41,539 nt of DNA from Candidatus Hydrogenedentota bacterium (GCA_022706235.1 JAKJCY010000008.1:1-41539), one strand, 5' to 3'; positions 33,458 through 41,539 are shown, numbered from the stretch's first letter. Numbers and translations: made by a program. Notes: a model not told the origin generated them from the letters alone.

Positions 33458-34997
33458 AACCGGTGGACGGCCCCGTTGGGTTCGTGACCGGCTCTGTTGT
33501 GTACACGCGATACCACCAGTCGTGGCACCACTCCCACACATTGCCGCTCATGTCATACGCGCCCACGGGACTCGTCGCGTTCACCGTCAGCGTGCCCGGT
33601 GCGCTCACCCGTGCCGGGTTCACCCCATTATACCAGCCCACCGGAGAAGTATAAGGCCAATCCAGGCCCAACGGGTTCGCGTAATCCTCAGACTCCCAAT
33701 CAGAATAGTTCGCACGGGTAAAATCAATGGTGTCGCTGGTCATGCCGTAGCGCCAATGCCGGCTGCCGTCCCAAGCCGCCGCCCGTTCCCATTCGGCCTC
33801 CGTGGGCAGGCGATACCCGTTGCGCACCGGTGCATACCGCGTCCAGTTCGAGGTATCGTAACAGGCCTGCAATCCGTTCTTCTCGCTCAACCAGTTGCAG
33901 TAACACACTGCACCGTACCACGAAACGTCGGTCATGGGATGGTCCGCCATGGAATACAGCACACCGCCATGCCCCGTGCGGCTGCGCACACCAAACACAC
34001 CGCCGCTGTACGTGATTTGGGAATAATCATAAGAGGCTTGTGTATCCGCGATGGGTTGGTTGTAGGCATAAATCAACCCGCCCGTGTACGTGCCTCCACT
34101 CGAATTTTTCAGGTAGCCCCGTCCCTGGGCCCAGTTCAACACGTCCGCGTACTCCTGGTTCGTCACTTCATACTTGCCGATCCGGTAGGCGTCCAGATAT
34201 ACGCCATGCACCGGCACCTCATAGCTACTACCCTCATACCAGGGATCACCCATCTGAAACGTTCCGGCAGGCACGTCCACCAGTTCCCCGGGAACCACCA
34301 CCGGTTCGCCTTCCACGGGAATCTCGCCTTCGCCCAAGGCAACAAATTCCGCTATCACGTGTTTGTCCGCATTTATCACGACCAACGCGGGCACTTGACT
34401 GCCGCTGAGGTCGCCTGTCCAATGGTGAAAGGCATAGCCAGGATACGGCACGGGCGTCAGAGTAACCTCTGTCCCCTCCGGATACAGCCCGCACCACGGC
34501 TGTCCGGCGACTGGCGGGCACAGCTCGCCCGGTTCCGGGTCCGGCGTGATGCTGCCATGGATATACTCCGGACTCACCGCGCCCAATCCCAGCATCAACG
34601 AATACATGACTTCCCCTTCCGCAGGCGCCGGTAATTCCCAGCACATGGGCGGCTCTTCACCCGCATCGTAGGCATACCACTCCCCGTTCTGCCACAGATA
34701 GGCCGCGCGGATGGCGTAGGACATGGAACAGCTGCCCTGCTGCCAGCACGCCAGATACCCAATCGCCTCACTCATCGTCATCCGGCCATCACCGTTGGAA
34801 TCCGCCGGGTGGCTTTGAAACGGCGGTTCCCCCTCGCCCTCAGGCGGGAGTTCCCCTTCGTATGGGGTCTCGCCTTCGTAATACCACTCGCCTTCCATCA
34901 CTTCCGCCCGCGCCGCTACGACGCCGAACAATACTACCGCCACCAGCATCGCCAACATCACACACGCTTCACTCCAGCACACAGATTCACGAGACAT
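33321..34997 (-). CDS. Secreted DGR target protein with FGE/SUMF1-type domain
   Basis: This 558-residue protein begins with a signal peptide (hydrophobic 'VMLAMLVAVVLFGVVAARA', cleaved after ARA). Glu/Gly-rich linkers follow, then a dockerin/EF-hand-like segment ('HPADSNGDGRMTMSEAIGYL') and an InlB-type repeat ('PYPGYAFHHWTGDLSG'). A formylglycine-generating-enzyme-like domain starts at about residue 255 ('VDVPAGTFQMGDPWYEG', 'YEVTNQEYADVL', 'YRLPTEAEWERAA', 'MSGNVWEWCHDWW'). This fold is a known DGR scaffold; the C-terminal 'YRVLRGGSW...GGFRVAL' part is the VR. I infer a diversified surface or secreted binding protein. Start ATG 34997 with GGAGGA is preferred over ATG 35054 because the signal peptide then begins properly. 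Confidence 0.92.
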   Translation of the reverse strand: MSRESVCWSEACVMLAMLVAVVLFGVVAARAEVMEGEWYYEGETPYEGELPPEGEGEPPFQSHPADSNGDGRMTMSEAIGYLACWQQGSCSMSYAIRAAYLWQNGEWYAYDAGEEPPMCWELPAPAEGEVMYSLMLGLGAVSPEYIHGSITPDPEPGELCPPVAGQPWCGLYPEGTEVTLTPVPYPGYAFHHWTGDLSGSQVPALVVINADKHVIAEFVALGEGEIPVEGEPVVVPGELVDVPAGTFQMGDPWYEGSSYEVPVHGVYLDAYRIGKYEVTNQEYADVLNWAQGRGYLKNSSGGTYTGGLIYAYNQPIADTQASYDYSQITYSGGVFGVRSRTGHGGVLYSMADHPMTDVSWYGAVCYCNWLSEKNGLQACYDTSNWTRYAPVRNGYRLPTEAEWERAAAWDGSRHWRYGMTSDTIDFTRANYSDWESEDYANPLGLDWPYTSPVGWYNGVNPARVSAPGTLTVNATSPVGAYDMSGNVWEWCHDWWYRVYTTEPVTNPTGPSTGSYRVLRGGSWDDDDGNARSADRDRDNPDDRDSDGGFRVALSVSSR

Positions 34998-35259
34998 CTT
35001 ATATTCCTCCGTTTGGGTTTCCGCAGTATCATGCTTCCTACAATACAGGTTCATTCAAAGTCTAACACAGTATACACCATCCTGCGAAAACACCTCCCTG
35101 TATCCGCGTGCGTACAGTCAAAGCTGACGTGTAACCCCTCTACGCATGGACTATAACGACACGAATACGTACCATTAAAGCCCACTGCGAATACGGGAAA
35201 TGGAATTTTGTAACCAGAGGAACACACCCCCTGTATTTATCTAAAGGCGGCTTTCCCCA

Positions 35260-35350
35260 TCCTACACGTCCTACCGGTCCTACCCGTCCTACTATAGCAG
35301 ACGCGGAAATGAGGTCTGTAGGACGGGTAGGACCGGTAGGACGTGTAGGA
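35260..35350. repeat. Perfect 32-bp inverted repeat of GTCCTAC units
   Basis: 35260-35291 is the exact reverse complement of 35319-35350, with a 27-nt loop. Each arm is itself made of GTCCTAC-type units (GTCCTACCG, GTCCTACCC). It could form a long cruciform or RNA hairpin. Confidence 0.85.
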
Positions 35351-35690
35351 CGGGGGGCCGGGGTCAATACAACCTTCCTGTGCACATACAGCGCACAACA
35401 GAAAAAATGGGACTGTTCCCCGCCGCCCAATACAAAAAGACCTGAGAAAACGCCTTTACCATGGACATGGGTATACACCGATAAATACCAATTCCCCCCG
35501 CGGCGGGAACTGTCCCGCTTTTTTCGGTCTTGCGCGATACGCCCGCAAAAAGCGGGACAGCCTCCGGCGCGACACAAGATTACCTGCACCGCTCACAGCC
35601 ATCCCGCGCGCGCCGGAGGCAGTCCCATTTTTGCTTAGTCGTCGCACGCGCCGGAGGCAGTCCCATTTACGCGTCTGCTATAGTAGGACG
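35285..35690. repeat. 406-bp segment with perfect 21-bp terminal inverted repeats
   Basis: 35285-35305 (core CTACTATAGCAGACGCG) is the exact reverse complement of 35670-35690. The interior has no gene but carries a 22-bp direct repeat with core CCGGAGGCAGTCCCATTT at 35609-35630 and 35647-35668. This looks like a non-autonomous mobile element or a composite of extragenic repeats. Confidence 0.65.
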
Positions 35691-35740
35691 CGCAGGACAG
35701 GAATTAAAGGGAAAAGGACCTGTCCGGCTGCAATTTCCCG

Positions 35741-36580
35741 TTATTTTATGTGCAGGGTCGCGTGGATGGGGAAATGGTCGGAAGGATAGCGGCCGTTCTC
35801 GTTATAGAGGACGGTTTCGCACTGGAAGACGGTGATGGAACCACGATAGAGTATCCAATCAATGCGGGCGTCCTTGTCCGGTTCGGGATCCTTGAAGGAC
35901 GAAAACGTTTGCTTTGACCCTACCCGTTCCTTTGCCGTGGTCCAGGCGTCCAGCAATCCTTTTTCCATGGCGACCTCATAGGGACGGCTGTTCTGGGCAT
36001 AGGCATTGAAATCCCCGGTGAGTATAACGGGCGAAGCCTCCGGCAGCGTGGCGATGTGGTCGGCAATTACTGCCACGCCCTGAGCGCGGGCTTCCGCTCC
36101 ACGGTGGTCCAGGTGGGTATTGTAAAAGTGAAACCAGGTATTGGTCTCGGGGCTGTGGAACCGCGCCCAGCTGGCCATCCGCGTCAAACTGGTATCCCAG
36201 GATTTCGACGCCGGCACCTCAGGCATTTCCGATAACCAGAAATGGCCGGTCTCTATGGGGAAAAAACGGGCGTGCTGATAGAGGATGGCGGTCATCTCGC
36301 CTTTACCGGAAACGTCCCGGTCCACGCCAAACCACCGGTATTCCGGCAGTTTCTCGACGATATAGTCGGCTTGAAATGCCAGGCACTCCTGCACGCCAAT
36401 AATATCCGGGGCATACTTCTTTATCGTGTTAACGAGGATATCCTTCCGGTGGGGCCACGCGTTGTCCCCGTCCATAGCCGTGCCGTAACGGACGTTAAAG
36501 GACATGACATTCAAGTCCATTTCCGAAGCGGCCAGGGTACAGGACAACAGAATGGCCAGCGTAATTACGTAACGATACAT
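35741..36580 (-). CDS. Secreted endonuclease/exonuclease/phosphatase-family protein
   Basis: This 279-residue protein has a short signal peptide ('MYRYVITLAILLSCTLAASE') and an EEP-fold domain. Motifs are 'LNVMSFNVRYGT' (metal-binding Asn), 'PDIIGVQECL' (catalytic Glu), 'FYNTHLDHRG' (His/Asp), 'VILTGDFNAYAQ' (Asp/Asn), 'DARIDWILYRG' and the terminal 'YPSDHFPIHATL' (Asp-His pair). The set is complete, so it should be active as a metal-dependent phosphodiesterase or phosphatase outside the cytoplasm. The substrate is unknown. Start ATG 36580 has GAGGAAGGA upstream; earlier in-frame ATGs would bury the signal peptide. Confidence 0.88.
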   Translation of the reverse strand: MYRYVITLAILLSCTLAASEMDLNVMSFNVRYGTAMDGDNAWPHRKDILVNTIKKYAPDIIGVQECLAFQADYIVEKLPEYRWFGVDRDVSGKGEMTAILYQHARFFPIETGHFWLSEMPEVPASKSWDTSLTRMASWARFHSPETNTWFHFYNTHLDHRGAEARAQGVAVIADHIATLPEASPVILTGDFNAYAQNSRPYEVAMEKGLLDAWTTAKERVGSKQTFSSFKDPEPDKDARIDWILYRGSITVFQCETVLYNENGRYPSDHFPIHATLHIK

Positions 36581-36679
36581 GAATGGTTCCTTCCTCTGTT
36601 TGGGTGTGTCAATACGTCTTGCTAACTTTTCGAGCGGCATGGCCGCTACAAAAAGCACTTCTATACGCAGGCATGCCTT

Positions 36680-36738
36680 CCCGGGTGCGCCGGGGAACAA
36701 CACCGCAGATTATTCTGTTGCTTTCAGGCGCACCCGGG
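36680..36738. repeat. 12-bp inverted repeat
   Basis: CCCGGGTGCGCC at 36680-36691 is the exact reverse complement of 36727-36738, with a 35-nt loop. It lies in the 295-bp gap between the EEP gene and the response regulator. No T-run follows, so a terminator role is doubtful. Confidence 0.5.
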
Positions 36739-36875
36739 ATGGTACGCGTATAAAAGATACTTTATTGTTTTGTACATCCATACCCTTACATCAGCGTGCA
36801 GGCTTTTTTCCGGTAGTAAAACAAACCCGAGTGTGAAACGCTGTACCGCCTGGCGACCCATGAATTCTGTAAGGG

Positions 36876-38192
36876 CTATTCATTTTCAGAGGCCTCTTCC
36901 GAGTAAGCGTGCAGTTTATAGATGAGACTGCGCCTGCTGATACCAAGCAGTTGGGCCGCCTTGGTTTTATTGCCACTGGTTTTCTTCAGGGCCTCCTGAA
37001 TCGCCTGCCGTTCGATGGCGGCCATATCGCCAATCAGCACCGAACCCCGGGCGCGGGGTGTCGGCGTCGCTTTTCGCAACATGGGCGGCAAGGCCTCCGG
37101 CAAGATACGGGAACCTTCGGACAAGATGGCCGCCCGTTCGAGAACATTCCGCAATTCCCGGATGTTGCCGGGCCAGTCATAGGCCATCAGCAGCCGTTCC
37201 GTTGCGGGAGCGGTTGTTTTTCTTTGAGATTTTAACATGCGCGCGGCCAGGGCGGGGATATCCTCGGGGTGTTCCCGCAACGGCGGAATAACCAGCGGAA
37301 ACACATTGAGCCTGTAATAAAGATCTTCCCGAAACCTTCCGGCTTCCACTTCTTTTTCGATATCCCGGTTGGTCGCGGCAAGCACCCGCACATCCACACG
37401 CACATCGCGGCTGCCGCCGACGGCCCTGAAGGTACCCGTTTCGAGGGCACGCAGCAATTTGGGTTGCAGGGCCAAGGGCATCTCTCCTATCTCATCCAGA
37501 AAAATCGTTCCCGTGTCCGCCTGTAGAAAGCGTCCTTCCCGGGCAACATCCGCTCCGGTAAACGCGCCTTTTTCATGGCCGAACAGTTCGGCTTCCACCA
37601 GGTTCTCCGGCAGTGCGCTGCAGTCTACCATCACCAGAGGGCGCCCAGCCCTTTCGCTGGTTTTATGGATGAATTGTGCGACAACTTCTTTCCCGACGCC
37701 GCTTTCCCCGAGAAGGAGCACCGTGGCGCTCGTTTGCGCCACTTTGTACGCCTGCTGAAACACCGTCCGCATGGGCGCACTCTCCGCAATGATCTCCGGC
37801 GGCAGCATGCAGCCTTCCTGCGCTTCGGCATGCACTCCCAGCGTGTCTTCCACCACGGTGATGAGTTCATCCAAATCCACAGGTTTCTCGAGATAATCCC
37901 GGGCTCCCATCTTCATGGCTTCCACGGCATCCCGGACATCGATATACGCGGTAAGGAGGATTACCGGCAGTTCAGGGTGGCTACGGTGAAGTTGTTCCAG
38001 CGCCTCCAGCCCGGACATCCCCGGCATGCGCACATCCAAAAGCATCAGATCGCACCGGGTTGCCTCTTCAACGGCGTCTTTCCCATTGCTGCAAGTCTTC
38101 ACCGAAAACCCGGCGTGTGTCAGGGCGTCCTCCAACAGCAGGCGCTGCGCCGCCTCATCATCGGCAACAAGAATAACAGGGGACCCGTTCAT
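36876..38192 (-). CDS. NtrC-type sigma-54-dependent response regulator
   Basis: This 438-residue protein has three domains. The receiver has the acidic pair 'ADDE' and phospho-acceptor Asp53 in 'LLDVRMPGMSG', with Lys in 'EKPVDLDE'. The AAA+ sigma-54 activation domain has Walker A 'LLLGESGVGKEVVA' near residue 165, the sigma-54 contact loop 'KGAFTGA' and 'TGTIFLDEIGEMPL'. The C-terminal Fis-type helix-turn-helix is 'NKTKAAQLLGISRRSLIYKL'. It should activate promoters bound by sigma-54 polymerase when phosphorylated by the kinase encoded just upstream; the two genes overlap by 4 nt (ATGA). Target genes cannot be named from this window. Confidence 0.95.
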   Translation of the reverse strand: MNGSPVILVADDEAAQRLLLEDALTHAGFSVKTCSNGKDAVEEATRCDLMLLDVRMPGMSGLEALEQLHRSHPELPVILLTAYIDVRDAVEAMKMGARDYLEKPVDLDELITVVEDTLGVHAEAQEGCMLPPEIIAESAPMRTVFQQAYKVAQTSATVLLLGESGVGKEVVAQFIHKTSERAGRPLVMVDCSALPENLVEAELFGHEKGAFTGADVAREGRFLQADTGTIFLDEIGEMPLALQPKLLRALETGTFRAVGGSRDVRVDVRVLAATNRDIEKEVEAGRFREDLYYRLNVFPLVIPPLREHPEDIPALAARMLKSQRKTTAPATERLLMAYDWPGNIRELRNVLERAAILSEGSRILPEALPPMLRKATPTPRARGSVLIGDMAAIERQAIQEALKKTSGNKTKAAQLLGISRRSLIYKLHAYSEEASENE

Positions 38193-39529
38193 GATGCCCG
38201 CTCCGCCAAGGTCAGGTTCGCCAGATGGACGGTGGTTCCGGCGTCCGGCTTCGATTCCAATTGAAGATGGCCGCCGAATTTCTGGACGATCTCGGAAGTA
38301 AGCGTCAAGCCGAGACCTGTTCCCTCTTTAAAGCGGCTGTAATAGGGTTCCGTGACGCGCGGCAGGTCTTCCGGGGCAATGCCGCAACCGGTGTCCCGCA
38401 CCACAATCCGTCCATGGCGCGCATCGGTGTTTTCAGCGGACAGGATCACCTCATCACCCTCTTTGCAGGCTTTGAATGCATTGAGAAGAAGGTTCAACAG
38501 CGCCTTACGCAATAGTTCGACATCCGCGAGCACGGTCAGCTCCGCGGGACCCACCCGAAAGTTGATCTTCGCCGTCCCGCACTCATCGCGCACCAGCGCC
38601 GCTATATTTTCAAAAAGCGGCGCCAGGGGTACCGGCACCATTTGGGTTTCCACGGGCTTGGCCAGGCTTAAAAAGCTATCTATCTGTCCGGCGACACGGT
38701 CGGTTTCATCGATGATCCGGAGAGCGCGGTCCCTGGTCTCGGGCGCGGTTTGTAAAGACTCGGCAATTCCCTGGGCCATCCCCCGGATTAGCCCGAGCGG
38801 GTTTCGGGTTTCATGGGCCAATCCCGCCCCCAGCCGGGCCAGCAGCGATTGTCGCGCCGTGGCGGCCTCCGCATCCGACAAGTGCCGCTGCAACCGCCTC
38901 CGGTGCTCCCGCGACACCAGTATCAGCGTCATCAGTACAACACAGAGGACGGCCAGCAGGACACCCAGCAGGGTATGGTTCCGCACACCCGCGCGGCGCT
39001 GTATCCAGGGCGTCGGGTCCATAGCCAGTACGAAAGTATAAGGCCCGGGAGGCAAGTTCCGCCACCCGCCACCAGCCCCGACACCGCCCTGCGGACTGAG
39101 TCGGCCAAAGCCGCGCGGGCCGCCGCGCCGCCAGGCGGGACGCGCCAGGGATTCAAAAGCCGGCACTTCCTTCCGTATCTCCTGCAAGGTGTTTTCGGTG
39201 TCCTTTTCCAGATAGACACCCGTGGCCACGATATAAACATTATTGGCGGCGCACAAGCGCATCCCCCCAAGCCCGGCCGCGACAGACAACCCGGTAAACC
39301 AGTCGTCAAGGTGGTCGGGATGATACATCCCGTTCCGGATGTGGGCGCAAACACCGTTTTGCGCGATAGCGAAGAGCAGGCCGTTCTGCCTTTCCTCCTG
39401 GGTATTCAGGGCGTCAATTTGATAGTGATAGTAGATATAGGCGCCAGCCACCACCAACGATGAGGAGCACAGTACAAACACCGCCATTTGAAGCGGCAGA
39501 AGCGAGCTTATTTCGATTCGTTTGACCAT
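38189..39529 (-). CDS. Membrane sensor histidine kinase
   Basis: This 446-residue kinase has a first membrane helix ('LLPLQMAVFVLCSSSLVVAG') and an extracytoplasmic sensor of about 150 residues, with a Gly/Arg-rich loop ('GGPRGFGRLSPQGGVGAGGG'). A second membrane helix follows ('LLGVLLAVLCVVLMTLILV'). The cytoplasmic part has the H-box 'GLAHETRNPLGLI' near residue 240 and ATPase motifs 'LLNLLLNAFKA' (N), 'VRDTGCGIAPEDL' (G1) and 'KEGTGLGLTL' (G2). It fits the NtrB/ZraS-like group that pairs with NtrC-type regulators. It starts 4 bp after folD and overlaps the regulator gene. The signal sensed is unknown. Confidence 0.93.
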   Translation of the reverse strand: MVKRIEISSLLPLQMAVFVLCSSSLVVAGAYIYYHYQIDALNTQEERQNGLLFAIAQNGVCAHIRNGMYHPDHLDDWFTGLSVAAGLGGMRLCAANNVYIVATGVYLEKDTENTLQEIRKEVPAFESLARPAWRRGGPRGFGRLSPQGGVGAGGGWRNLPPGPYTFVLAMDPTPWIQRRAGVRNHTLLGVLLAVLCVVLMTLILVSREHRRRLQRHLSDAEAATARQSLLARLGAGLAHETRNPLGLIRGMAQGIAESLQTAPETRDRALRIIDETDRVAGQIDSFLSLAKPVETQMVPVPLAPLFENIAALVRDECGTAKINFRVGPAELTVLADVELLRKALLNLLLNAFKACKEGDEVILSAENTDARHGRIVVRDTGCGIAPEDLPRVTEPYYSRFKEGTGLGLTLTSEIVQKFGGHLQLESKPDAGTTVHLANLTLAERAS

Positions 39530-39533
39530 ACCC

Positions 39534-40433
39534 CTATTTCTTTGCCGGAACTTGACGGGCGGCCTTGACCGTATTTTTCATTAGCATGGCGATGGTCATG
39601 GGGCCCACACCGCCGGGCACCGGCGTAATCGCACGGACCTTTTTGAAAACCCCGGCGAAGGCGACATCGCCAACAAGCCGGTTGCCGCTTTTCCGGGTCG
39701 GGTCCGGAATGCGGTTGACGCCCACATCAATTACAACGGCGCCTTCACGCACCATTGCCGGCTTGATAAATTCCGGAACGCCCATGGCGGCCACGAGAAT
39801 ATCCGCGTCCCGGGTGTATTTGCTCATGTTGCGCGTCTTCGAATGGCATACGGTCACCGTGGCGTTGGCGTCTTCCGATTTCTGCATCAGCAACGCGGCC
39901 AGCGGCTTTCCCACGATATTCGAGCGCCCTACGATAACGACATGTTTACCCGCCGTTTTAATGCCCGAACGCGACAGCAGGGTCTGGCATCCGGCGGGCG
40001 TGCAGGACACGAAGCATTCCTCTCCGTTGAGCAGCCGCCCCACGTTGACCGGATGAAACCCGTCCACGTCTTTTTCCGGGGAGAGGGCTTCCAGTATTTT
40101 TTTCTCGCTGATATGTTTCGGCAGGGGCATCTGCACCAGAATGCCGTGTACGCGCGCGTCCACATTCAGGCTTTCGATCAATTTCAACAGGCGTTTTTCC
40201 GTGCAGTTGGCGGGCAAGTCATACGCAAAGGAATTCACACCAAGGTCCGCGCAGGTTTTCCGCTTGGAACGCACATAGACCTCACTTGCGGGGTCGTTCC
40301 CCACCAGTACAACGGCCAGGCCCGGCACAAGGTTCCGGGCACGCATCCGGGCAATTTCTCCGCGCAATTCCTCCAGTACGGCTGAGGCTATTTTTTTTCC
40401 ATCAATAATACGGGCTGTCTTATTTGTATTCAT
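39534..40433 (-). CDS. folD: Methylenetetrahydrofolate dehydrogenase/cyclohydrolase
   Basis: This 299-residue bifunctional enzyme interconverts 5,10-methylene-, methenyl- and 10-formyl-tetrahydrofolate with NADP. Motifs are 'LAVVLVGNDPASEVYVRSK' with the catalytic Tyr and Lys ('YVRSKRK'), 'GILVQMPLPKHI', 'KDVDGFHPVNVGRLL', 'HVVIVGRSNIVGKPLAAL' for NADP and the C-terminal 'TPVPGGVGPMTIAML'. Start ATG 40433 has GGAGA about 10 nt upstream; the longer ATG 40466 would add an unconserved leader. The kinase gene follows after 4 bp, so folate metabolism and the two-component system share a transcript. Confidence 0.96.
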   Translation of the reverse strand: MNTNKTARIIDGKKIASAVLEELRGEIARMRARNLVPGLAVVLVGNDPASEVYVRSKRKTCADLGVNSFAYDLPANCTEKRLLKLIESLNVDARVHGILVQMPLPKHISEKKILEALSPEKDVDGFHPVNVGRLLNGEECFVSCTPAGCQTLLSRSGIKTAGKHVVIVGRSNIVGKPLAALLMQKSEDANATVTVCHSKTRNMSKYTRDADILVAAMGVPEFIKPAMVREGAVVIDVGVNRIPDPTRKSGNRLVGDVAFAGVFKKVRAITPVPGGVGPMTIAMLMKNTVKAARQVPAKK

Positions 40434-40516
40434 TCTGTACAATTCTCCACTGCGGGCACCGCCCACACGCTAACCGGAAACACAACTGTAGTACACACGC
40501 CCGAGAAGCGCCAGCA

Positions 40517-41248
40517 TCAGTCAAAAGCCATTTCAACATCCCGCAACACGCCCAGTATCTCTTTTACAGCAGCATCAAGCCCTATGAACAAAGCCCGGGC
40601 CATGATGTCGTGCCCGATGTTGACCTCGTGGAGAAAGGGCATCCTGGCCACCGGAAGCAGGTTGCGCACCGTCAGCCCATGTCCCGCGTGCAGTTCCATG
40701 GATGTGTCCGCCACCATCTCGGCGCAATCCCACAACCGGGACAATTCCCGGTCGGCCTTCGCCCCGATGGCATTGGCGTATGCGCCGGTATGCAGTTCGA
40801 CCGCATCCGCGCCCGACTTCACGGAAGCCTCGACCTGACCGGGTTCGGGATCAATAAACATGCTGACCCGGATACCTTTCGCATGCATGGTCTGTACGAC
40901 CTCTGTCAAACGGACCACCTGACCGGCGACATCCAACCCTCCCTCGGTCGTAATTTCTTCCCGCTTCTCAGGGACCAGACATACCGTGTACGGCTGTATG
41001 GATTGTGCTATGCCGATAATTTCGTCCTCTGCGGCCATTTCCAGGTTCATATTCACGAGCAAGGTTTCTTTCAAGGCGTGGACATCCTTGTCCTGGATAT
41101 GCCTGCGGTCCTTGCGAAGGTGGACGGTAATTTGATGCGCCCCGGCCATTTCACATATTTTTGCGGCCGCGATAATGTCCGGGCACACGCCCCTGCGAGC
41201 CTGACGCAGCGTGGCGACATGGTCTATGTTTACACCCAATGCAATCAT
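40517..41248 (-). CDS. pdxJ: Pyridoxine 5'-phosphate synthase
   Basis: This 243-residue TIM-barrel enzyme joins 1-deoxyxylulose 5-phosphate and 3-amino-2-oxopropyl phosphate to form pyridoxine 5'-phosphate (DXP-dependent vitamin B6 route). Motifs are 'LGVNIDHVATLRQARRG', 'GAHQITVHLRKDRRHIQDKD', 'NLEMAAEDEII', 'CLVPEKREEITTEGGLDV', 'ADAVELHTGAYA' and 'LHAGHGLTVRNL'. Catalytic Glu, His and Arg residues are in place. The ATG at 41248 has AAAGGAGAA upstream. It precedes folD by 83 bp on the same strand. Confidence 0.97.
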   Translation of the reverse strand: MIALGVNIDHVATLRQARRGVCPDIIAAAKICEMAGAHQITVHLRKDRRHIQDKDVHALKETLLVNMNLEMAAEDEIIGIAQSIQPYTVCLVPEKREEITTEGGLDVAGQVVRLTEVVQTMHAKGIRVSMFIDPEPGQVEASVKSGADAVELHTGAYANAIGAKADRELSRLWDCAEMVADTSMELHAGHGLTVRNLLPVARMPFLHEVNIGHDIMARALFIGLDAAVKEILGVLRDVEMAFD

Positions 41249-41347
41249 TGGATTCTCCTTTTCTGTAGACTATTTAGTCCCGTCTTTAACGCCCGTCAAC
41301 CGCCTGAAAGGGATATTCCTATCCGCCGGAGGCATCACTTAACTGTT

Positions 41348-41539
41348 TTACTCCGTTCCGACGGCACTTCCTTTGTCCAGAACGGCATCGCACATACGGA
41401 CGACCCGTGCCATCACTTTTACATCATGAACACGTACACAGTGTACGCCTCTTGTAATCCCTATTGCCACCGTTGCCGCCGTTCCTTCCTGCCTGTCGTC
41501 CGGAGGCGCGCCGAGAACAGCCCCTATCATGGACTTATT
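41348..41539 (-). CDS. folP: Dihydropteroate synthase, C-terminal fragment
   Basis: The frame is open to the window edge, so only the last 63 residues are visible. They match the end of FolP: 'NKSMIGAVLG' (the conserved S-R-K-S-x-I-G region near the sulfonamide/pterin site), 'EGTAATVAIGITRGVHCVRV' and 'HDVKVMARVVRMCDAVL'. FolP joins p-aminobenzoate to the pterin pyrophosphate in folate synthesis. It heads the pdxJ-folD group with a 99-bp gap; pdxJ often neighbours folate genes less closely, so the grouping is of mild interest. Confidence 0.85.
   Translation of the reverse strand, partial: NKSMIGAVLGAPPDDRQEGTAATVAIGITRGVHCVRVHDVKVMARVVRMCDAVLDKGSAVGTE

Larger units (their letters stand above)
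31477..34997 (-). other. Diversity-generating retroelement (DGR) cassette
   Basis: All DGR parts lie in one minus-strand block: target gene with 3' VR (33321-34997), hairpin after the VR (33246-33273), avd (32832-33221), reverse transcriptase (31829-32860), TR (31690-31826), structured RNA and possible terminator. By family knowledge, the TR RNA is copied by the RT with errors at A, helped by Avd, and the cDNA replaces the VR. The TR itself stays unchanged. Confidence 0.93.
34998..35740. other. Repeat-rich intergenic region upstream of the DGR target
   Basis: These 743 bp hold no convincing gene. The left part should contain the target's promoter; TATACT on the minus strand at 35074-35069 is a possible -10 without a good -35. 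The right part is filled by inverted and direct repeats (35260-35350, 35285-35690, 35609-35668). Confidence 0.55.

Noticed and set aside
33306-34634. 442-codon plus-strand open frame
   Set aside because: It is antisense to the DGR target; the Arg/Pro/His-rich translation is typical of a shadow frame in high-GC DNA.

Overview
The window looks like a chromosomal segment of an uncultured, free-living bacterium with moderately high GC. The secreted protein at 33321-34997 has Glu-Gly-Glu-rich linkers and a dockerin/EF-hand-like 'DSNGDGRMTMSEA' segment. Together with a GH38 mannosidase, a Tat-exported phosphodiesterase and Gfo/Idh/MocA dehydrogenases, this resembles Candidatus Hydrogenedentota or nearby PVC-like lineages. 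That placement is an inference from style, not a phylogenetic result.

Layout. 1-567 is the 3' end of a xylulokinase-type sugar kinase. 568-2257 is a gene-poor, AT-rich gap with two hairpin repeats. 2258-5962 (+) carries a Gfo/Idh/MocA oxidoreductase, aroB, a TPR protein and an unknown protein started by TTG. 6003-6458 (-) is a Smg/DUF494-like gene. 7054-15314 (+) carries a Gfo/Idh/MocA-SCP2 fusion, mnmG, a Tat-exported phosphodiesterase/phosphatase and a GH38 alpha-mannosidase. 15327-19399 (-) carries a YhaM-like nuclease, a PilT-like ATPase and rplJ-rplL behind an L10-type leader with an attenuator hairpin. 19787-23245 (+) is a compact trpC-trpF-trpB-trpA operon with overlapping genes and a good sigma-70 promoter. 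It is followed by a frameshifted pyruvoyl-dependent arginine decarboxylase, a radical SAM protein and an unknown protein.

26126-35740 is accessory DNA rich in repeats: a ~400-bp nested palindrome, 25-bp tandem repeats, a SWIM-SNF2 helicase, a higBA toxin-antitoxin pair whose promoter predicts a leaderless mRNA, a PIN-domain toxin with a small partner, and a complete diversity-generating retroelement (DGR). The DGR, all on the minus strand, consists of a secreted target with a formylglycine-generating-enzyme/C-type-lectin-like domain and a 3' variable repeat (VR), an 11-bp/4-nt-loop hairpin just past the VR, avd, the reverse transcriptase, a template repeat (TR) directly after the RT stop codon, and a chain of small hairpins beyond the TR. 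TR and VR differ at 15 positions in the variable core. Every one is a template A read as G in the VR; there are no other changes.

35741-41539 (-) returns to housekeeping and signalling genes: a secreted endonuclease/exonuclease/phosphatase protein, an NtrC-type response regulator and its membrane kinase in one unit with folD, then pdxJ and the 3' end of folP.

The DGR is the most notable system here. Its parts match the known DGR family, but the A-to-G-only pattern, the TR placed after the RT and the structured RNA downstream of the TR deserve follow-up.
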